Shown here: piece by piece, positions 57,593-64,000 of the stretch
Numbering within the stretch: position 1 is the first letter of the stretch
How the letters are laid out: every line of letters begins with the position of its first letter
Notes under the pieces: generated by a model
What the model was told of the DNA's origin: nothing
Seen by the model: the letters and a program-made list of their open reading frames with translations, nothing else
The model's database searches: none
Position numbers and translations under genes: made by a program
Origin: Bugula neritina
Taxonomy: Eukaryota > Bryozoa > Gymnolaemata > Cheilostomatida > Bugulidae
Assembly: GCA_964035545.1 (NCBI GenBank)
Contig: OZ037765.1
Location: forward strand, 21,770,495 to 21,834,494
DNA length: 64,000 bases
Reading direction: 5' to 3'

Positions 57593-60500
57593 ATGGCAGC
57601 GTAAGTTTAAAAAAAAAGTTATATCCAAACCAATCTAGGCTTTTGTTTTTTATTATCATAATTCTGAGATGTTTTCAGTAAACTCTGCATTCTATTTGTG
57701 TAGACGCTATCAGTGTTAGTTTTGAAATAATATTCAGGACGCTGATATTCTTGTGTAGAGTTAGCCTTTGCCTTAGTCTTTTTGTTATTGTAATACTAAT
57801 AGTAATAGTAATACTTAGTCTTATGGACATAGTGTTACTATTACTCTATTGGTTATATTATTATATAACCAATGGAGTAATTTAAAATTACTATTAGTTC
57901 AAATTCAATAGTTGGCCATGTGTAGCCGTTGTGTGAGTAAATTTCAATTTATAAACAATAATTATAATTATTTTATAAATGGTAAAACTAAAACTCAATT
58001 AAACATTACCGCAGTTCTCTAATTGAAATTACATGGTGTTTATTAATATTAGTATAAGTATTACTATTATACTTATTATCAGTATGATTTGGATTATTTA
58101 TTTAGTTGTTGTCAATTTCATCATCACTTTTGATAAGCTTAGTGATAGTGACCTGTGATGGTGCCCCTTTCCAAATAAAACGAACAAAATTACTAATAGT
58201 AGTACAACTACAACTATTATTTTATCTACTTCTAGGACTAATAACTAAGTCTAATAATTATAATACTACTTACACCAGAAATTCTCAGAAATCACAGTTG
58301 ATGTTAATCTATAATAGGTCATAATTTTGTAGCTGTACATACCTACACTATAAGTCAAGTTTTATAATGTATGATATTAAATTTATTATTCGATTTTGAG
58401 TTGGTAACAGCCCTGGCTATCCATATCACAGCTCAGGCTTGAAAGTCAATTAATTAGTAAGTAGTTTGCTGAAAAACTGTGATATTATATTAGTTTAGTT
58501 CTTACAGTTATATCGCCTGTAATAATCATAAATACTCATGTTGAAACAGAATTATGTGTTATGATAATTAAAAACCTCTTTGATTAAGTTAAAATTTCAA
58601 ACTCGGGAATAGATTTTAAAATTTCATTTATTCAGTATTCTAAAATCTTGCAGCTGGTCGAGTAAGAATGTAATGTCAGTTTTTGTGCAAGTTTCGATTT
58701 TAGCAAGTTGACTTAGGTTTATTACAAAAAGTCTTGAACATGACAATGCACTAGCATTTGTTTTGCAAACACTTATAGATTCTGATAACCAATTTAGGAA
58801 ACGTTCAGAAAGTAAAAGTCCAGTTAGAACAACTAAAAGACAGTCCAGAGGTAGATCACCTGTAAAGAAAAAAACTCGAAAATCCTCAAGAGGCTCATCA
58901 TCCGGAAGTTCTTCTGGTGGGAGTAATTCTGGAAGTAGTTCTTCTGCTTCTAGTCGTTCCGGCTCTTCATCTAGCAGCTCTTCTGGTTCAAGTTCTTCAA
59001 GAAGTCGGAGTCGATCAGAAAAACGCGGCGGTGCAAAATCTGCCCCCAAAAATAAAAAGTTGGTGTTTTCATCTTTAAAAAATTTCAAGTTGTAGACTTG
59101 CATTTGAAGTTGGTATTTGTTTTAGATAACTAGAATGAATGGTTACTGTAAATTTTATGGTTTTTAATATTTTAATATTTTTTATGTTTAGAAAACCTAA
59201 ATCCGTAAGTAAATCCCGTTCACGCTCACCCAAAAAGCGTAGGCGTACACCATCTCCTCTGAAAGCTACAAAGATTCATATAGGAAAGCTCACTCGTAAT
59301 GTCACCAAAGACCATATTCAAGAGATCTTTTCCGTATATGGCAATGTAAGTAAACCAATACAAACTAACACTGCTGTAGTTTAATCAAATCTCTTCAGCC
59401 TGGCGGAATAAATTTAGAGAATTGTAATTGTGGTAGCAGAAATTTCTCTTACTTTTGAAATGTATTAATAATTTCAATTGCACTTTAAATATCTGGTCTG
59501 GTTACAAAGATGAGCATCTGTCTGTAGTCGTATTATCTATCTTTTATAGTGATCAAACAGTGTTTGATCCTCATGTACTCATTAGACACTGGATAACCGA
59601 AATGAACCACTTTACTTAGAAACCCTAAAAAACTTGTATTTATAGAAAAATATATCGAAGAGTTTTAGTTTTTTCCTCTATTTTGTTTCTCATTCACTTC
59701 ACAATGTTTAAATTTTAATTTCCCCTACACATAATTTCATAGTGTCAGTTATTTGATATTTCTTCTCCATGTGACCAGACCTTCAATATTGTTTAGTAAT
59801 TTTCCCAAACTTGGCCTGTTTATAAATATCAGCTTTTGTCAACCAGCCAACAGTTGGGTTTCAATATTTTAAATCAAAGTTTATTACACACGTAATTAGA
59901 GCTAAATAAGTAGTTAGGAGTTGTCTTTCTTTCTAACTGCAAACAACTTCAGATTAAGTTATAATCTTTGACTGTATACCCACTACTGGCTCTCAGGTCA
60001 AGCTTACTGAGCTGCCCATGGAGAGAAAAATGAATATTCCAACAGGACATGCCTATGTAGAGTTTACGGATTCTGAGAGTGCAACAAAGGCTGAGAAGTA
60101 CATGAATGGAGGTATTGATTCATTACTTAGCTTACTCACAACTTTGTCATATAAACTATTGGCACTTATTTCATTCTTTCTTTTGTTTTCAGCTTTCAAA
60201 CAGTTGATAATTGGAGAAATGGTCACTTGAGAAAATGATCAAACGTTTCATATTTATGTATCCAAATTCTTCTTTTCTCACTCATTTTATAACATGTTCA
60301 TGTGTTGATGCAGGACAAATTGATGGACAAGAGATAGTAGTGCGGTGTGTTTTGCCTCAACGAAGACGCAGTCCACCCAGGATGATGCGAGGACCACCTC
60401 GGGGGCCATGGATGAGGGGGCGGTCTCCACCTCGATTTAGAGGGAGAAGGTAATGTGCTGTAGTCTCATTAGCTTATTCCTGCTTCACCAAAAATGAGCA

Positions 60501-60935
60501 TTAGTTATGTTTTAAGTTTTACTCTTTGATTCTAAACAAATATATGTAGTGCAGTGACTCTTTAAGCCAATATTAAATTGTACAGTTATACTTAAATTGT
60601 CTGATGGTATTTTCTGTTAGTATAAATTACTTTTGCATGCATTTTCTATAATCGAATATTACTATTATGATGATTGGTACATTTAATACACGATTACTCC
60701 TTCATATTGTAATGTTAGTTTGGTTCACTTGTTCAGATCTCCCATGAGATCACCTCCGAAAAGGAGAAGCCCGCTCAGACGCAGTCCTCTTCGCCGTAGT
60801 CCTGTTCGAAGAAGAAGTAGGTCAAGGTCAGGTGGAAGAAGATCAAAGTCACCAGCTGGGCGAAAGTCAAGGTCACCTCGAAGAAGTCCTCCGATTAGAC
60901 GAAAGAGAAGCAACACCCGAAGCTCTTCGCGTTAA
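57593..60935 (+). CDS. RNPS1: RNPS1, serine-rich RNA-binding splicing factor
   Basis: Six exons: 57593-57600 (ATG GCA GC, then GTAAGT), 58798-59058, 59192-59345, 59997-60111, 60314-60449 and 60737-60935, in phase, 290 aa (human 305). The N-terminal part is rich in Ser and Arg. A single RRM follows (about residues 106-190) with RNP2-like KIHIGKLTRNV and RNP1-like GHAYVEF, then MNGGQIDGQEI, the RNPS1 signature. The C-terminus is Pro/Arg-rich with RS and RRSP repeats, including three in a row (RRSPLRRSPLRRSPVRRRSR). RNPS1 forms the ASAP/PSAP complexes with ACIN1 or PNN and SAP18, joins the exon junction complex in the nucleus and aids splicing and NMD. The first exon is inferred from phase and splice sites. 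The rest is firm. Confidence 0.93.
57841..57880. repeat. 40-bp near-perfect palindrome in RNPS1 intron 1
   Basis: 18-base arms (TTACTCTATTGGTTATAT and its complement with one mismatch) around TATT. Each arm carries a CCAAT-box core. Confidence 0.85.
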
Positions 60936-62384
60936 TTTGTCTATCAATTAAAAGCTGGTGTATGTTGTATATATCTGGTAAAGTGACCGTAACTGTAGTT
61001 AAAATATGCCTTTCTTGTAAATATGATTTATAGTTTGAGTGGTATTGATATTCTTTCTTTATAATTTATCCCTTCATATAATGTAATTAATGCTGACTAA
61101 AATTAATACAGTTTTAAATTTTCTAAATGTCTTGTTGGAGATGTTTTAACTACAAAACTACAGATAGGCTAGAGTCAAATTCTATATATTCAATAAGGCT
61201 GTACAATCCCATGTTACCTTAAAAAATACTGGCAAATGGCAATCATTCTTGCAGGTGAAATTATTAGATTTAGGTAGTTGTCTTGCATTGTACTAACCAT
61301 AACTTTATAACTCTTCTTGGGTCTGAATCTGCCAGTTAACTACATATTTAAGTATCCTGGTCAAGATGTCAGTTATTCTGATTCAACTAATGAAAAATTA
61401 TTCGTCTGTTGACTGCCATTGTTAAAAAGTTTCAGTAACTTTGTTCTTGCAAAGACCGTAACATTGCAGCTATATTGCGTTTGAGCTATATATATTACTT
61501 CTTTGCTCTGTCGAGAAGCATGAGTTTCAATGTATAGTAAAAAAGATGTGCAAGGAGAAATCACATTCAGCTATACATAACATAACAATAATTATGCTCT
61601 AAATTGTACCACTGATGAAGTAGGGATCGGTGTACAACCTAATCTACAAAAAAGAACTTGAAATAATTATGGCTTTATTAATTATTTGACAAATTTTCGT
61701 TATGTGAAAACTGCTGCCCTCATTTCGACTAGAATCGTGTTTTCTATAATGACAAGGTATGGGTGTTAGGAAACAAGTCTTGAGCCCACTTTAAAATCAT
61801 TATCACAAGGGTTTCTCACTGGGTTGGAAACTTCAAAAGCCGACAATATTTTATTGTTATATTAGATGCTTAATACTGGGTTATTGTAAAAGCACATAAA
61901 CCTAGGTGTGTGGTACAGTGTCTCAATGCAGTACTTTTACCATAATATAATGACTGCAGATATAACCATAGCTCTAGGTATCTATGCAGTAATATAAAGT
62001 AATTTCGAAATGATTCCTACACATTATTTTGTCTTTGAGCTAGAACTGAAAAAGACTTGATGAAGAATCACTCTTGGATAATTATACTAGTTCAAATGTT
62101 TGTCATTGCTAAATTACAGGATTTTATTGCACAGTTAATATATTCAACAAACTTGCATTTCAACACATTTTTGTTTGTCATGTATGGCTATTGCATTCCA
62201 GTACCCCTTTGCTATTTGTGATCATTATTAAATAGTTGTTCTTTTTACATTCATGCATGTACAGTCCTGTATTTATGAAAATACTTTAAATTTATTGGAC
62301 CATAAAGTATCATTTTATGATCAAATAAAAGTATTGATGCATGAATTACCAAATGGTTCAATATCACCTATTATTCTATATATA
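60936..62384. other. RNPS1 3' flank
   Basis: RNPS1 3' UTR (ATTAAA near 60949) followed by AT-rich DNA without a supported gene or repeat. Confidence 0.5.
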
Positions 62385-63737
62385 GGGGTAACGGGGGGGG
62401 GGGGGGGGCACAACGGTCATAGGGGTACAAAAAGCCGGCCAAATTGTGAGAGAACTTATTGACTTGGAGTCGTGATTTTTTTTCATAAAAAGGTATTGAC
62501 ATAAATATTCAGCCATTGTAGTTTCAACACTTGCAGAACATACGTGTTCAAAAGGCGAGTGAAAAACTGTTTTTACCTACTCTTTGTAAAATTTTAAAGA
62601 TGTCGTTAAAGCTTTATAACTTTTTACACTCAAAGGTAACAAGCCTAGATTTTACTGATATTGTTGCCATTGCTTGTCTCTACATTGCTTGTCTCTACAT
62701 TGCTTAACTAGTATAACAGCAAACTCTAAAATAAATTTTCCTTGAGGCACATTTATGTTCAATTTGGCCACACGGGGCACAATGGGCCACGCTGACCGGG
62801 GCACAATGGGCAACCTGATTATTGTACCCTGATCACTGTTATTAGTTTGTTTGCCCAAAAAGTTGGTTGAAATGTTACTAAAATCTATAGATATAGCCAT
62901 TTCTGACTTTTTTGTAAAATATCAAAGACATCATGGTAAGACTACAAAACTACAAGGTGAAGCTCTCCTAATATATACATCTGGTGAGGTTAAAGCTATG
63001 CTATTTTATACATAATACAGAACACTTTGCTGTTGCTACTAGTAAATAGTCATGATATTCATTATACATTATATCATTGAGGGAGTATACATGTATTTGA
63101 CTAAAATAAATTGTGATTTGCTCATTCGCTCCCCCCTCTCCCTTCCGTACTCCAGCCACAAACCGAAGCCATGCACCTTAGCTACAGTTCATAGAAAAAA
63201 GTCCACTCAAAATTTTGTAGCACATGTTACTAAAGTTTTTTTTCTGATAAAAGTTCCTCTGAAGTGTAAATAAAAAACATTTTTAGTTCTAAACAGTAAT
63301 GATAATGGCACCGTAGAACCGAGTGATGTGCGTTTGATTTTTCCTTCCCCTGCTATCCGTGGTGGCACAAACTGTACAGCTAAAACATGAATTTTGCTTT
63401 AGATCTGAGCGAATATTTTTATTTATTTGTAATATTATATAAATAAATAAAGATCAGATGCAACAAAATCTGCAAAGTTTCAATATATTTGTTGTGCCCC
63501 ACCCAGTGGCCCATTGTACCCCGGTACCGGGGCACAATGGGCTGATTTTTTCGTCATGAAAATTTCATTATTCTGAAAGTTGTGAGAGAGATAGAAACAA
63601 CAAATTGATACCTGTAATAGACAACAGATGCAGCATCAAGACTAGAGATTATTGAACTAGTAACTTGAAAAACAGACGAATGAGAGCAAAAAATGCAAAA
63701 TTCGGCCCGTTGTGCCCCCCCCCCCCCCCGTTACCCC
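62385..63737. mobile_element. 1.35-kb non-autonomous TIR element with terminal G/C runs
   Basis: Terminal inverted repeats: left 62385-62416, GGGGTAACG, a run of G (62393-62408) and CACAACGG. The right end, 63707-63737, is its reverse complement with 15 C. TA flanks both ends (62383-62384, 63738-63739), fitting a TA target duplication. Inside, GGGGCACAATGGGC occurs at 62774, 62798 and 63529, plus an inverted copy with one change at 63509. No transposase frame is present, so it is a MITE-like derivative. The superfamily is not assigned. TA points towards Tc1/mariner-type elements, but the ends are unlike those I know. Confidence 0.8.
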
Positions 63738-63739
63738 TA

Positions 63740-64000
63740 CTGTTTGAGAGCAAATATTAACATATGAAAACTTATTGTGAACATATTGTCGAACGAAAAT
63801 AAAATAATAAAATAATTTTATATATATTTAATTTTAATAATTTTTAATAGTTATAAACTTATTGAAATATGTGTATATATATATTTATATATTACTTGAA
63901 TGCAAATAAACTTTTCGCTTAATAATTGATTCAAGGGGAGACAATTAACAAGTTAGATATTATTTGATAATTCTGCTTTGAAATTAGTGTCTGCAATCCA
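63740..64000. other. AT-rich end of window
   Basis: No gene or repeat seen beyond AT-rich sequence. Confidence 0.4.

Noticed and set aside
58624-59103. 159-codon minus-strand frame rich in Glu and Leu
   Set aside because: Antisense of the RNPS1 Ser/Arg exon. Ser codons read backward give Glu, Leu and Pro.

Overview
The window is eukaryotic (animal) genomic DNA: AT-rich, with intron-split genes, consensus GT-AG splice sites, tRNA-derived SINEs, inverted-repeat DNA elements and one LTR retrotransposon. The protein set (TWIST with its C-terminal WR box, a FERD3L-like bHLH, TBC1D16, CNOT10, an ABHD3-type hydrolase, ADRM1/RPN13, a five-dsRBD Staufen, RNPS1) is bilaterian. Introns are short to moderate, and the SINE core resembles ones I associate with molluscs, so a lophotrochozoan, perhaps a mollusc, is my best guess. 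The window does not prove this.

Layout. 1-886: AT-rich ACT/AGT low-complexity DNA. 887-6509: a 5.6-kb Ty3/Gypsy retrotransposon on the minus strand with near-identical 307-bp LTRs, a tRNA-Leu-type primer site, gag with a zinc knuckle, a candidate -1 frameshift signal, a broken pol without a visible integrase, and a 3' zinc-finger ORF. 8684-15778 (+): TBC1D16, ten coding exons. 18941-30334 (+): CNOT10, sixteen coding exons. 32232-32819 (-) and 34971-36468 (+): TWIST and a FERD3L-like bHLH gene, head to head. 36637-39822 (-): ABHD3-like hydrolase, eight exons. 42958-47840 (+): ADRM1, six coding exons, with a 2.25-kb foldback element in intron 2 and two SINEs in introns 3 and 4. 48099-55388 (-): Staufen, twelve or thirteen coding exons with two possible 3' ends. 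57593-60935 (+): RNPS1, six coding exons. 62385-63737: a non-autonomous TIR element with long G/C runs at its ends.

I rebuilt the gene models by hand by joining reading frames at GT-AG sites. In every gene the exon phases add up and the totals are close to vertebrate lengths: 777, 678, 399, 390, 745/795 and 290 aa, plus 172 aa for the FERD3L-like gene. The host genes are not an operon. They are linked neighbours, several in divergent pairs (TWIST/FERD3L-like, ABHD3/ADRM1, STAU/RNPS1) or convergent pairs (CNOT10/TWIST, FERD3L-like/ABHD3, ADRM1/STAU). CNOT10, STAU and RNPS1 all act in mRNA turnover, but nothing here shows that their proximity is functional.

The most unusual content is in the mobile DNA: the retroelement's frameshift module and 3' zinc-finger ORF, the contrast between fresh LTRs and broken pol, the long foldback in ADRM1, and the G-run TIR element. 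Among host genes, the FERD3L-like protein has an altered basic region and Staufen has a composite terminal exon.
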